Positions 23,512 to 36,411 of a DNA stretch of 64,000 bases are shown here, in pieces (position 1 is the first letter of the stretch; every line of letters starts with the position of its first letter). The position numbers were made by a program, and so were the translations under genes. The notes beneath the pieces are model-generated. The model made no database searches and was not told where the DNA came from. It worked only from the letters and a program-made list of their open reading frames with translations. Source of the stretch: Polytrichum commune (Eukaryota; Streptophyta; Polytrichopsida; Polytrichales; Polytrichaceae); contig OX485803.1 in assembly GCA_950295325.1 (NCBI GenBank), positions 31,558,001 to 31,622,000 of the forward strand, given 5' to 3'.

Positions 23512-25073
23512 TTTGTTTCCATCACATTATGCATTCGACTCTAAACCTACTTGTGTGTTAGCGAGAATATGGTGTGTCTCCTTTCTAAAGACCTAGCTTG
23601 AAGGTCATCTCGCCGATATCAAAGTCATATCCGATTTAATCTTATGTGACAAAAAATAAAAAATTCAAGCATGTGCATTTTGCATTTAAGAATTGGCTGG
23701 TCAACCTTTAAGCACATGTAAATATATATTAGAGTACATCTAAAATTAAAACGTTTAGTTAGAAATAGTAGTCGATAAATTCTATGATTTTTTTTTTGAA
23801 TGAGAACATTAGCTTTTGTAAACAATATGTCTTTCTAGATATGCAAAGGAACTCATGAATGGGAAATAAATGTTGGACTTGAGTATTTGTCACAACAATT
23901 GAAGGTCGTTGAGTTCTTTTGACATTCTTGGATTTAGCAACAATTGAAGGTCATCCTTCGACTCGTAAATCATTATCATTCACTAGATTATCTACACCAT
24001 ATTCTCTAATAATGTTGGTCAAAACTAAATTCTGTCAATAATAAGAAATGAATGGACGCCTTATTGAAATTTCAAAGAAATTTAAACAAATTTTCCTATT
24101 TGAGAGAATTCTTTTAAACTATCTAGATTTGCCTTCTTGAAATAATAGATTGAAAACTTTGTATGATAATGTTTTAGAGCCATTTCCATGAATCGTGGGA
24201 TATGAAAGCATGGCCATGGCAACTCTATGAAAGGTATATTAGGCGTTTTTTATGTCCTTTGTGATTCCATCAGTTGTATAGGTCGTGTACCTCTATCATA
24301 CCTATCATATTGAATTGTGCCTTAACTTCTCAAATGATCATCTTATAACATCATTTATTTTGAGGTTGTTGATAGGGTTGACTCATGAGCTGCAAAAATG
24401 TGGCTCAAATTGGCTATAGATAGAGAGTGGGTGTAGCTTTATATATATATAGTATATTTTATTTGTTCAAGGAAGTGGCTATACATGCAAACTGATAGTA
24501 CAATGTAGAATACATGATGAAAGAGAAATTGTGAAGGAAGTAAATTTAGGCAAGAAGTGAGTTGAAATAGGTAAAAAATGGCTAAAATGCTCACCAAATA
24601 GTAGGAAATGCATGGAGATTTTCCTCATAGAAGATTGTCATTGCTCAAGCTGCAAATTTGCACCTTCATTCCATACTTCAGTTTGACATCAAGACATATC
24701 ACAACCTACTACACATCTAATATGAGATAATGAAAACAAAGACATGCAACTTAACAATCAAACCTACGAAAACCTAATTTGACTTGCAACTAAGAAATCA
24801 TAACTTGATCCACAACCAAGCTAACATGACTTGATCCGCAACCAAGCAAACATGATTGAGTACAACATAAACAAGACACCCAACCAAACATACAAGTCTA
24901 GCAACCAATATTACAATTAAGCGGGAATTTCGGATGTGCAAATCCCAGATGATGAGGCAACATCATAGACCCAACTACTATATTATTAGAGACATATTTT
25001 AAAAGGTAAGACCTACAAAATCTGCCTCTTCGCTTAACCACCAAGTTGCCTCCTACTTAAATGGCATTCCCTA
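23512..25073. other. AT-rich gene-free stretch
   Basis: Nothing supported here on either strand. Confidence 0.5.
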
Positions 25074-25075
25074 TA

Positions 25076-26671
25076 AGGTAGAGGGGCCCTTTCCCGCTCG
25101 GGTCCTTAAACCGCTGTCAAGGAAAATGTGCACTATCCGGTAAGCGCCGGGCTTCTATTTTATGGTAGTGTTTAGAAAAATATATAGTAGTTTTCCTTCT
25201 CCTATACTCTTGAAGTAAATCTCTCTCAATGTGGTCCCTCTAAACTTCAGAATAGTATAACTCAAAACCAAATCATCTTCTTCAAGTGAAATTTGGTACA
25301 CTTATTAAGTATCTTATCAAAAACATTCCCACCAAATTTGAGCACAATCAGAGTTCATATGCAAAAGTTATGCATTATATTCTAACTCTAACTACCTAGC
25401 ATGAATGCTGTGATAAAACACCCGGTCTCTAAAACCTTAATAACTTCCTACTCTTATGTCCAATAAATCTCAGATTTTAACACAAGATAGATGTGTAAGT
25501 TCAAAAGGTGGTGTCAAATTTTGGTATCCATATCTATAACCCTCTAAAATATACATATTTTCAAACCTTGCTAGTTTAGTTGGCTTTGTTCCTAGACACC
25601 CTTCCCTTCAACTCTTAATAACTTTTTCATGCCAATGACTGAAGCTCTCAAATTTTTACCACAACTTCCATAACTCATAATAAATAATCCCTCAAATTTT
25701 CATATTCATTGAACACTATGATCATCCATAATTGACAAATATCTCACTATAAAGTTCTGCTCAAGTTCATAACCAATAAAACACTACAAGTAGTGCACCT
25801 AGTACAATCTAGTCACTCTAAATGCCACACCTCCACACCCTCTTGTGTAGATGAGCCTCCTAAGCACTTATCCCTCTCAAGATGCTCTAAGCTCCCTCAA
25901 TCCAACACAAGTAACAACTCCAAAATACTAATAGTCCCCCTAAACACTCTTCTAACATCCCTTAAATAGTCTTCCACCTTGCCCCCCCTCGGCCAATAGG
26001 AAACCATCGAGGTAAGGTCCTCTAGAACCCCTCCAAGTGGTTTGCTAATGGATGACCTTTGGGGTTAAAGGTTTCTAGAATCCTTATCCTACTAGAAATA
26101 GGAAAAATATGGGGTTAAAGGTTTCTAGAACCTTAATCCCGCTAGAAATAGGGCGTTTGGGGCTAAAGGCTAATCCGGCAAGCCAATAGGAATTTAAAGT
26201 AAAAACCTTCTAGAACTCCTAGGTGGTTGGCTATTGGCCCGCCGGTAAATCCAATCCTACCTACCACATCCATCTACCAATTCATCCGGTCTTCAACTTA
26301 AGACCGGTTTTTACCTAACTAAGATCAACTTAAAAATAACGAAAATAAATAAAATATCTAAATTCTAATTAATAGACCGCCCACATCACGACACCGCTCA
26401 CTAGACCTATCCAAACAAGAGGTACATTATAGCTTCCAACCTCAAATTTCTATGTAATCATGGTGTACATTTTTGGGGTGAGTGGTTTTGGGTACCCCTA
26501 TGAGTTCTCCTTCCAAAATTCATAACTAATTCAATATTAATCCAAAATTAATTATTCCAATTGGTCCAATTTCCAATGTACTTTGCACATCTTCCAATAT
26601 TGATTCCCCCTTAATAACTCCCCAATGAACATGTCAATCTGAAATTCGAGCAGGAAAGGGCCCCTCTACCT
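25076..26671. mobile_element. 1.6-kb non-autonomous TIR element
   Basis: The left end AGGTAGAGGGGCCCTTTCCC plus GCTCG is matched by the inverted right end (reversed AGGTAGAGGGGCCCTTTCCT plus GCTCG), about 25 bases with one mismatch. TA lies directly outside both ends (25074-25075 and 26672-26673). Inside at 26050-26170 a GGGTTAAAGGTTTCTAGAA word is repeated with TAGAAATAGG. No open frame of note. The TA flanks allow a Tc1/mariner relation, but the superfamily is not settled. Confidence 0.65.
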
Positions 26672-26673
26672 TA

Positions 26674-28557
26674 AACCTTCTTGGAAGGGAATGTTTCCAA
26701 TGTCTAGAACTTCGTAAAGAACATCTCTCACACATGCTAGTTAGGTGCCGCTCACCAAGTCGATTATGAAGTTTCAATTTTGAAAGCATATTGTGCCAAA
26801 TGTGATTTTATCCTTGACTAAGTCAAGGACATCGTATGTCGCGATTCATGCCACCGTGAAGCACTCCCCGAATGATTTTTTTTCTTCTCAAAACCATATA
26901 TTTACATGGGTTGAGGGTTGTGAGTTTGTGCATTGCATTAGTCGCATCGATTTTCATTATGTTCTTGAGCCGAGAAAACATGTGATTCAACCATTGATTG
27001 ACCCAATATTTCAAGACACCTCCCAATGAAATAACGATTCTTTATCACTTGAAAGTGCCCCTCAAATGATACACTTGCAACCAATGCGTCCATGAGGCTT
27101 TACAAGTTAGATGTTGCTAGTTAGTTCCTTATTGAGCCTATCATCAACTCTTACATTGCACACAACCCACATGTAAGTGCTAAAGGTAGGCAACAAAGTC
27201 ACGAGCATGCTTCTTAAAGTTATTATTATTATTATATATATAAATAAGGGTTTAGAAACATACCTTGGCATAAACCTTGTGTTTTTGTCCACTATCTTGG
27301 AAAGGTAAGCATATTCGCATAGTTTTATTTTGTGTAATTTGCAAAAATAAATGCATGAGTATCAACACACACCCTATGAATGGGCCTATGAATGGGGGTA
27401 ATCAGAGGTCTCTATCCATCTAGTGTGGTCGCATGGTGGATTGAAGGCCCACATTTGCACTTAGCTTGTTCAAGTCTAGCAACTCGTGTACAACTAGCAC
27501 CCATACAAGACTTGTGATATCATGTTGATAACTCAATAGGTCCTTTGTCTCATAGAAAGCATATTAGAGGAGGTTTTTTGAGTGCATTTCACTCAATGTT
27601 GGCTGCAAAATCTTCATGGGAAAATTTTGAGGTTAAAATGGGATTATCTATAGGATCTTGAAACATGGAAATTGAGCTATTTCAAGGGGGGATGGGCATG
27701 AATGATCCTTTGTATTTTTTAGATTAAAGCAAATTAAAGGAAATGATGCAGAAGAATATGCCTTGTTTTATCCCCCCCCCCCTCTCCAAAAGGCCTTTGA
27801 CTGATCAATTTCACTTGGAATATGAATGCAATGCTTGTGTGGTCCACTAGATTCGAACAACTCCATAGTTGAGCACCTTCACCAATTCTCATGCCAAAAT
27901 GTGCAAACCGTAATAGGCTAGCCACCTTGCATTTGGAGTATGTAAATTGTCTCATATTCCTAACCACATATATGCAAAGAATTCCTTAAAAACAACAGAA
28001 TGTCCTAATGGTAAATTGAACGGTCAATGTGAGCACAAAGGCCATTTGTACATGCATATCACAAAGTATTTCACCTTTACCAAAATAAGTGTCTTTGATG
28101 TTCATGGAAGGCTTGCATTGGAGTGGCAAACATTGATTGGAGTTGACACCCTCACAAGCGCTCGCAACATAACAAAAACATGACCACTTCTCACTCTTGA
28201 CATCTTTTACACATTCTAATCATCTCCAAATTGCACTCGTCATGAGTTTATGGATTGACATTTATAGTTGGCTTGATGTTTATAGTTATTTGATTGTGGA
28301 TGAATGAGTTAGGTGGGGCTAATGTAGAGAAGAAATCATCCATCCACCATAAATAGTTTGCTTGGGAAGTTAGGAATTAATTATGGCCAAGTACTCACAC
28401 ATAAATAGTTAATTTTCCTACAAGAATCTTACCATAAAGTGCATTGTTTGCAAAGGAAGGAGCATGCAAGAGCAATAGGAACTAAATTTTAATCAACAAG
28501 TCATAGTCAACTTTTGCCAACTCATGAGCAAGGATCGATAGTGCCTCCCATGAACAC
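26674..28557. other. Gene-free stretch, possible decayed coding remnants
   Basis: Several 60-80 codon frames at 26793-27029 and 27947-28183 look vaguely protein-like, but I recognise no family. An ATT/AT simple repeat lies near 27216-27245 and a run of 11 C at 27772-27782. Confidence 0.35.
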
Positions 28558-28560
28558 TTA

Positions 28561-29031
28561 GGCCCACTTTATACTTCGGGCGGGATTGAGGGCCGGCCCA
28601 AACTCTAAAAAGTTCAGCCAATAGGAACGTTTAGTTTCATCAAATCCAGCCCATTGGGCTTTATACTACAGTTGGGCATGAACATTTACTCATTTGGTGG
28701 TGTCTTAGGTGGGAAAAAATTGGTGCCAAATCTTTAGGCCACCTTGAAAGAATCGGAACGAGGTCTTCCTTCGCTCAAACTCTCAACATGAACCCAGATT
28801 GGGCTCATCTGTTGGATAATGAATATCTTTATTGTCGGTCCATGGAACGTTGATTCTCTTCACTAAACTTTCCTTTCAAGGACATCATGACTTTGAATCG
28901 GGTCTCATCAATTTAAATGTGGCAAGGTTGGGCCTGGAAAAAGTTGACAAAGTCAGGCCGGATTGAGGGGCTTAATGCTTGAGAATTGGGCCGGTGCTCG
29001 GGCCAACCCCATGTCGTGTATAAAGTCACCC
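28561..29031. mobile_element. Harbinger-like MITE with TTA duplication
   Basis: The left end is GGCCCACTTTATACTTCGGG and the reversed right end GGGTGACTTTATACACGACA. They form an inverted pair centred on ACTTTATAC. TTA is present at 28558-28560 and 29032-29034. The interior is rich in GGGC/GCCC words and has no coding capacity. Confidence 0.65.
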
Positions 29032-29721
29032 TTAATGCATTAACTGCATTGGTCAATACAAGTCTTCAAGTTGTGTGCCCCATGGATTAACTTCTCCAAT
29101 GAGAAGAAAGTGAATTATCACATACATGAAGGTTCACTTGATGCACATCCAAAGGAGGCCTCACCCTAAGGTCCAAGGTTTTAGTTTAGGGTAAGCATGT
29201 TGAGGGATGTTGCTAGGGTTCACTTTGATTGTTGACTTATACCATGCCCACACTAGGGCCAATCATTGGTCCCGGGTAGTAGAAGGAGTCCCTCTTGATA
29301 GAGAAAATACATTTCTTTTGAAAATTTACTGCTACCAAGATTTTTCATCCTACTCATGAGTAACCTCGCTGGATGTAACGTAATGGAGTTTCTCCAGTAC
29401 ATACAAGACAACAACTCCTATGAAGATGGAAAATCTCCCATTGGTGTGGGCCAGTCATTGGTCCTAGTGCACCATGGCATCAATGGTGTTAATTGTGTTT
29501 GCATGTAAGAGCCATGTGAAAGCAAAATGCCAAGCCTAAGGCTTGGGTCCATCTCACCTCCCTCCCACCCACCTCTTAGTTCTTTGAGCCTCCATGTATG
29601 TGTTTCTTTGAGCATCGTGAGGAGTCTTCCTACACTATTTATCCCAATTAGTGTGTTAAGCAATGCAAATAACGTCTTACCTACTTATGCAATAACAAAG
29701 TGATCGGCTATAGGCACCTCT
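29032..29721. other. Intergenic, no gene seen
   Basis: It contains two short related segments (ccaatcattggtcc near 29258 and ccagtcattggtcc near 29450). No gene or element could be delimited. Confidence 0.4.
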
Positions 29722-29730
29722 ACTCTATAT

Positions 29731-32700
29731 GGAGGACGATATCCTACCCCCTACGAGCCTTTCGGGGGAGGTAGATTCGGGCAGGGGCAACTGCCCCACA
29801 AAGAAACCCGGATTTTTTGGACCCGCCTGAAAACTTCTGCCCACCCCGCTCAACTTTCCAAAAACACCATTGCCCTTTCATTCTTGAAGGTCACTTCTCC
29901 ACAAATCCCATATTGAGTGCATTTCATCTCCAAGGTCCAAAATCCAATATATATGTTCACTTCCATTGAGTAAATAAGCAATTGACTAGGATTTCATTTT
30001 TGAAGTAAAACCGACAATCAAGCATGTAATTAACTTGGAAATAGTAAATATTACAAAATCCTCATTAGCACTGAGGTTATAATTTTGTGACTTAGCATTG
30101 AAAGTGTCATTGTCATTCTAAAGTGGAACTAAAGTTAGGTTTAATAAAAAAATAGTATGTTAATTTTAAAATATTTTAGTTGATACCTTCTACTTTCACA
30201 AAGTATTCATACACACTCAAACTAATTAAGTGTGATTATGTGTAATTAAGTCTAAATAACCGTATTAGAAGGTAATTTTGTGCAAGGCCTAGGTTTCAAC
30301 AAGTATTCATACACATTTGAACAAGTTGGGCCTGATTAAGTGCAAGTAAGTGCATTCAGCCCAATTAAGTGTAATGAAGCCCAAACAAGTGTAATTTAGT
30401 ACACCATTCCTCATATCTGGATTAGATAATGATTGAGTGCATTTTATAATTAATTAGGCTTGTGAGCCAAATTTTTGGCCAATTAGTTTAACTAGGAGCA
30501 GATAGTTAAGCTCGGATGAAGTTTCATCCGAGTAGATGAAAATAGTTAAACTATAGGCTAGTATGGTAGTTACAACTATAGGCATGGCCATAGGTGGCCC
30601 TAGACGGTTGAGGTAACTATCGTCTTCCCTGCCGAGCTAAGAGGGTTGGCAAGAAGGAAGAAGGCATGCATTTCTCTGAATGGTTTTGAGCGCATAGTTA
30701 AACTTATGGACTTGTATCCCTCATCAGAAGATTGTGTGAGGACAATACTTAAATTATTTTATGTGTAAGTTGGGTAATCACCGCAGTGATTGCGGGTTAC
30801 CGATTTCTGTGGAAATACATTGCTATTTTGAATTTTGAGTCAATTGAATTGTTGAAGCTTCATCAAACTATTTTCTCGTTTTGATTGTGTGAATGTGAAA
30901 TTGAAAACTATTGTCAATTGACAAGATTGCAAGTGATTGAGACTGAAATTAAGAATGGAATTGATTGAGTGCAAACTACATAGAGTAATGAGAGATTGGG
31001 AGAGAGTGTGAATCAACCTCATAGTGGAAGAGGGTACAAATCAGGAAGAGGAATAGGAGATGGAATCGTGAAACGATTGTTTATTGTTGAAAGTGTAATT
31101 GTCGGAGTGAATGAGTGCAAGTATGAGTGAGTGAAGTCGAGCACAGTGGAGCGAATCAAAGTATGAATATGAAAGATTGAGTGAAGGAGCAATGGTAAAC
31201 TATTGTTTGTGTCGAGACTGTAGTCAATTGAGTATGAATTCCTGAATATAGTTGAGTAGCTTAAATTGTGAACTAAGAATGTGGAGAATGCGGTAGGAGG
31301 AAACTATTGTCGAAGTGTTAAGCTCCTTTTGAAGTTCAAAGATTGAGAGAGCGAGTCCAAAGAGAAATAACTGAAATAGAGGAAGTGAGAAAGCTTAAAC
31401 AATTGGCACAAAGTGATGGAATGATTGTTGAGAGAGAGAGAGAGAGAATATAGTGAAACTATATTTTGTAACGTCCCGTGAGGCACAACACCTGAGCGAC
31501 AAAGAATGAGAGAGTGAAGCTATGATCTGGGAGTGCCGAGAGAGAGCAGATTTTGGTCAAAAGTGATAAAGATTAGAAACAAAGTCTAGTTGAACGCCAT
31601 CAAAGGCAAACCCTGAGGGAGGGAGCTAGAAGGCCAAGATGCAGACTGGAGATGAACTATTGGCTATAGTTGAGGCATGTGATAGGCAATGTAGGGAAGA
31701 TGAACGGCCAAGTGCCAATACATGAAATGAAATGATTGATTATAGTTGAGCATGTGAGAGGTAGTGAGAGAAGAAAGAGTAAATAGTTCAATCGAGTGTG
31801 ATTATAGTTGAAGTAAACACTATAGGTTGATAGCAGTAAAGTGTGTCAAGTTAGTTTATTGAGAGAGCCCCCGATTAACTGAGGTGATGAGAAAAGCTTA
31901 TGATCAATTAATTAGTGGTGGATTAAGGGTATTAAGATTGATGGAGTGTTTTGAGTTAGGATGAATTTTGGATTATCAAGGAGATTTAGGCATAAGTTGT
32001 CCTAGACTTAATTAAGAGTTTTTATATGATTACATAGTCTAGAGACGAGATCTTTGAGTACGAAATGCAAGCTAACCATATCAACTATTGTCTTGTGTGT
32101 TACCCTGGTTGTTGTTGTTGCATGTTGTGCAAGGCAATCAAGACTATAGCTTGACCTTGTTAATCGTTGTTAGTTGCATAAGTTGTGAGCAATGATTAAA
32201 TCTTGGAATTAAGGAATAAACAATTTGTCTTGTATTGGAATTAACATTGACCAATTAATGAAGGAATTGTTGTGATTTAGAGGTGCATTGGCCAATGGTT
32301 ACCAAAGACAATTGTGATACTCAAAGACTATTGTTCTCCAAAGATTATTGTTATACAATCTCATGACGAGATGGATACTGTAGTTATTGACACACATACC
32401 CACTGAATGAGAAACAATGAAAGGAAACCTTGAGAGAAAGGAGAGTAAAAGATGGATAAGTGATGTTTTAGAGTGAAGATAGCAACCCTATTGTCTAATT
32501 AATGAACTATAATGTGACAAATGCTTGTAATAGACACTTGTAAAGCCTTCCTTGAGAGTTTGTACCTTGGATTTTGGGTTATTTTAGTCATAGCAAAAAC
32601 TAACTACAAGGCTTATTTAATTTGATAAGCATACTTTTTGATTTAATTGGGCTTAATTAGGATTAATTAGGATTTTTTAGACTTAATTACACATAATCAT

Positions 32701-33193
32701 ACTTAATTAGTTTGAGTGTGTATGAATACTTTGTGAAAGTAGAAGGTATTAACTAAAAGTATTATAAAAAATACTAAAAAAATAAACTTGATTTTAGTTC
32801 CACTTTAAAAAAACAAAGACCCTTTCAATGGTAAGTCACAAAATTATAACCTCAGTGCTAATGAGGGTTTTGTAATTTTTTTACTTCCAAGTTAAGTACA
32901 TGCTTGATTGTTGGTTTCACTTCAAAAATGAAATCCCAGTCAATTGCTTATTTATTCAATGGAAATGAACATATATATTGGATTTTGGACCTTGGAGATG
33001 AAATACACTCAATATGGGATTTGTGGAGAAGTGACCTTCAAGAATGCAAGGGCAATGGTTTTTTTGAAAGTCGGGCGGGGCGGGCTAAAGTTTTCGGGCA
33101 AGTCCAAAAAATCCCAGTTTCTTTGTGGGGCAGTTGCCCCTGCCCGAATCTACCTCCCCCGAAAGGCTCCTAGGGGGTAGGATATCGTCCTCC
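29731..33193. mobile_element. Non-autonomous Mutator-like element with long terminal inverted repeats
   Basis: The left arm (29731 to about 30258) and the right arm (about 32668 to 33193) are inverted copies of each other over roughly 525 bases. The outer ends are GGAGGACGATATCCTACCCC and its reverse complement. A perfect 9-bp direct duplication, ACTCTATAT, lies immediately outside at 29722-29730 and 33194-33202. Long TIRs with a 9-bp duplication define Mutator-like elements. The 2.4-kb interior has no frame longer than about 60 codons, so there is no transposase. It repeats the word CTATTG many times and contains a perfect hairpin around CTCGGATGAA/TTCATCCGAG (about 30513-30534). The intact duplication and similar arms point to a fairly recent insertion. 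Confidence 0.9.
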
Positions 33194-33202
33194 ACTCTAT
33201 AT

Positions 33203-35688
33203 CATACCCATAATCTTGCTAGAACATTGACTATCTTCATCACTAGGGGAGGGGAGAGGAGTATGTTTGTTTTGTGAGAGTAGTGTTACCTTGGAGAAGT
33301 TCTTTCGAGTTGGTGTGAACTAAACTTGATATTTTTGTAAGATGCTTTTGAATTATTATTATTTAAAAAAAAAATTGGTGAGGGGTCATTGTTATATAAT
33401 TTTTTGTTGGTTTGCCTTGAAACTTTCTTATATCAATTCATTTGTATAGTAGGATATCATAAGTTGTTTGTATTAGACAATGAGAAGGAGGAAGGGAGTC
33501 AAGAACTTTTTTTTAAGTTTCTTTTACTTGAAGGATTCGGGCCGTGGGGGGGGGGGGGGGGGGGGGGAGAGAAGAGGGGGAAAAAAAAAAAAAAAAAAAA
33601 AAAAAGAATCAAAGTTTCCACTATATCCATCATGCTTCATAATTTATATGCAAGTGTGGCATGGGTCCGACATGGTCATCATTCCAAAATTTCAAACTAT
33701 CAGCCATGAACGGCGACATATAGAGCACATGATGTGGGAATGATCCAAGACATTAATTCATATGCACATGTGCAATAGGGTGGGATAGTGCAACATGGCT
33801 TGGGGCATTAGTTCATACACAGAAGTGCAATGGACTCAGACAGTATGAGCCCAAATTATTTCACACTATTTTGAATGTTGGAATTTATCATGTGATACAC
33901 AACAATTTTGTATAACTGCAACCAATATGCGGTTTGAATGAAAACAAGGAATCCTTGGGGGGTGGACTCTTCACGCCATGTACGAACTAACATGAATGTA
34001 GAAAGGGGGTACCATTTGAGGCATTAGCGTATATAGTATGTGTAAAAGAGAGGTATTGTTCCTCTCTAGTGTGTACATTTAAAAAGGCTACCAAGAAATT
34101 TGAAATAAGGTAGATGCAGGAAAGGGGGTTGTCAAGTTTAGAGAGAAAAATTTACAATCAATCTGCTAGTTTCATCCAATACATGTTTTCATCCATTGTT
34201 GTCATATGGTAGTACTCCCCAATGACTACCCTATTCATTCTTTTTAGGGTTTGCATTTGGGTTCTAGGTTTTTTCAAACTGCTAGATCTTAGAGTGCTCA
34301 TTGGCTCCCTTTGTGTTTTGCTCTCCAGATTGTGGTTTAGTTATTTTGCTCTTGTTTAAAAGGGGCCCCTAAGGTTTTAAAGGAAAATTGATTATAGATG
34401 TCCTAGTTTCATCTAGTTTATCTTATTTCATCCAAATGATGTGTATTTAATATAGTAGGCTAGAAAATAGACTCATGTATTCATACTAAGCTTTTAATTT
34501 TAATGTGATAAATGTCTACACTACATACACAAAATGTAAAACATGAAATAAATAGGCCTTTATTACATATGCAATCCACTTTCACTTTCCAATGAGAAAG
34601 TCATTGATTTTCTTTAATATATATACATTATGTTTTTTCACATATGTATGCATTTTTTCTCTATGAATGTCTCATATAAGGGTTTTTTAATTCATTGTCG
34701 CCCACACACATCATTTAGGTTTGTAGTGAATAGTCCACCCCCAAGGTATAAATACATGAGTCCATTTTCTAGCCTACTGCTAGTATGTACATGTTTGTTT
34801 TTTGTTATAAATTTCTCATACAGAGGGCGTTTAATCTCATAATGACCCACGCACATCATTTTAGGTTTCCGGTGAAGAGTCCACCCGTAGGGATGGAATC
34901 CTTAAATGATGATGTGATCCGCACCAACAGAAAGAATGATGATCTACATGTGAAATAAAATAAAGTTGATGAATTTTGTTATTCATCAAATGTAGTCAGT
35001 CTTATTTGGAATAGCCTTCAACTCAAAAGCATCTTGATCACATCCCAATTCTTTACAGAAGTCAAAATGTTCCAAAGCCCATTGTGGTCAAATATGGCTA
35101 TCCATTTGTCTTACTCTAGTCATGCCTTGTGCTTTTATGTAGGATAATGTGCTTCTTTAGTCACTTATTGTGGTCTTGCCTAAACCATGTGGGCTTGAGA
35201 AGTTAGGGTTAAAAGTGACATGCCCACATTGGCATGTGAGAATGCTTTAAAGTAAATAAATGGCATCGTTATGGGCCTATATACATTAGAGGCTTTGTTT
35301 ATTTGTCTCCAACACATTCTACTACACAACAAATGTGGCGCATGTTCAGATAAGCCATGCTATGCCTACTTCCTTTCTTTCCTTTTTATTTGTTGACAAC
35401 CATATGATATATCTTATGTGTCTGCAATATTTCAAAAACATGGATCCATACTAGTTCCAAAACCAAAATAGATACACTTACCTTAGGCACCTTGGAAAAT
35501 GCTCTTGATCGTTGTTATGGTGTTGTGAGAAAGTGGTCATAACCACAAAATTTAATACCACAAGCAACCACAAACTATTCACAATACCTATTTATCAACT
35601 CTTATTTGTATGATTGCAATGCTTTACCAAGGTACTTTGTAACCTCTAAATCATTCCACACAAAATCGCTCAACATCATATTTATTTT
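33203..35688. other. Gene-free stretch with simple and tandem repeats
   Basis: It holds the G/A homopolymer tract at 33546-33605. It also holds a two-copy degenerate repeat at 34670-34743 and 34814-34886 (TCTCATA, GTTT(T)TTAAT / CGTTTAATC, CACATCATTT(T)AGGTTT, AGTCCACCC). No gene seen. Confidence 0.5.
33546..33605 (+). repeat. G22 then A25 homopolymer tract
   Basis: A run of 22 G is followed by AGAGAAGAGGGGG and then 25 A. Such a pair is rare. It could be a real polypurine tract or contain length errors. Confidence 0.9.
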
Positions 35689-36411
35689 TTATTTCAAGTG
35701 GTCAATAGAAGTATATCTTGCCATTGAGAAATGTATGTTAGATTCTTCTTTGAAGCAAGGAGATTGATGGAGAGTGCAAACACATGCTTTAAAATTAACA
35801 TTAGAATCAATATACCAAGATTCCAAAGATTGTGTTGAGATTGTGCTTGAGATATTTACCCTAAGATTACCCCATCCTAAGGTCCTTAAAACTTGCAATG
35901 AATCAACCTTGCCATGACCCACACAACTAGTAGCATTGGGCCTTGCATTGAAATCGGCATGCTTGACTTCCTCACCCTCCCATTTCCTCCCCAAGCCCTC
36001 TAACCCCCCCCCCCCCAACCCCCTAAGGGTTTTAGAATGAATCAAGCTCCTCATCATGCATTTAGTCTTTTCAAACATCAATTTTGTATCATTTCCCCTG
36101 ATAAAAACGTGGAGATTTTTTTCCTCAAGCATGCATTGGGTCATTAACCGAGCGGTCTTTGTATCTAAATGTCCGTGAAGCCCATACATTGTTGATTTGG
36201 GTCTTAAATGCAAATTTCAAGAATGTACAATACTAAAAGGGTACCAATTAGCTATTGTACAATTAAGTAGCATGATCATGTTGGGAAGTTTAAATGATTG
36301 AGGTTTTGAGTCATCTACTTTGTTGGGCATGTTGAACGCAAAGTAAGTGAAGCCACACAAACCAACCTGCAAACATGCTGCAAGTATGTGGATAACAATG
36401 TCAACAGACAA
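35689..36411 (-). pseudogene. Possible decayed coding region
   Basis: Two adjacent minus-strand frames (36411-36217, 64 codons, and 36213-35689, 174 codons) read almost continuously across one stop near 36215. Both have a mixed protein-like composition (MSVDIVIHILAACLQVGLCG; STMYGLHGHLDTKTARLMTQ). I recognise no family and a poly-C run (36004-36016) interrupts the second, giving a glycine string. It may be a degraded transposon gene. Weak. Confidence 0.2.

Noticed and set aside
29032-33202. LTR retrotransposon
   Set aside because: The long repeats at the ends are inverted, not direct, and the duplication is 9 bp, so a Mutator-like element fits and an LTR element does not.
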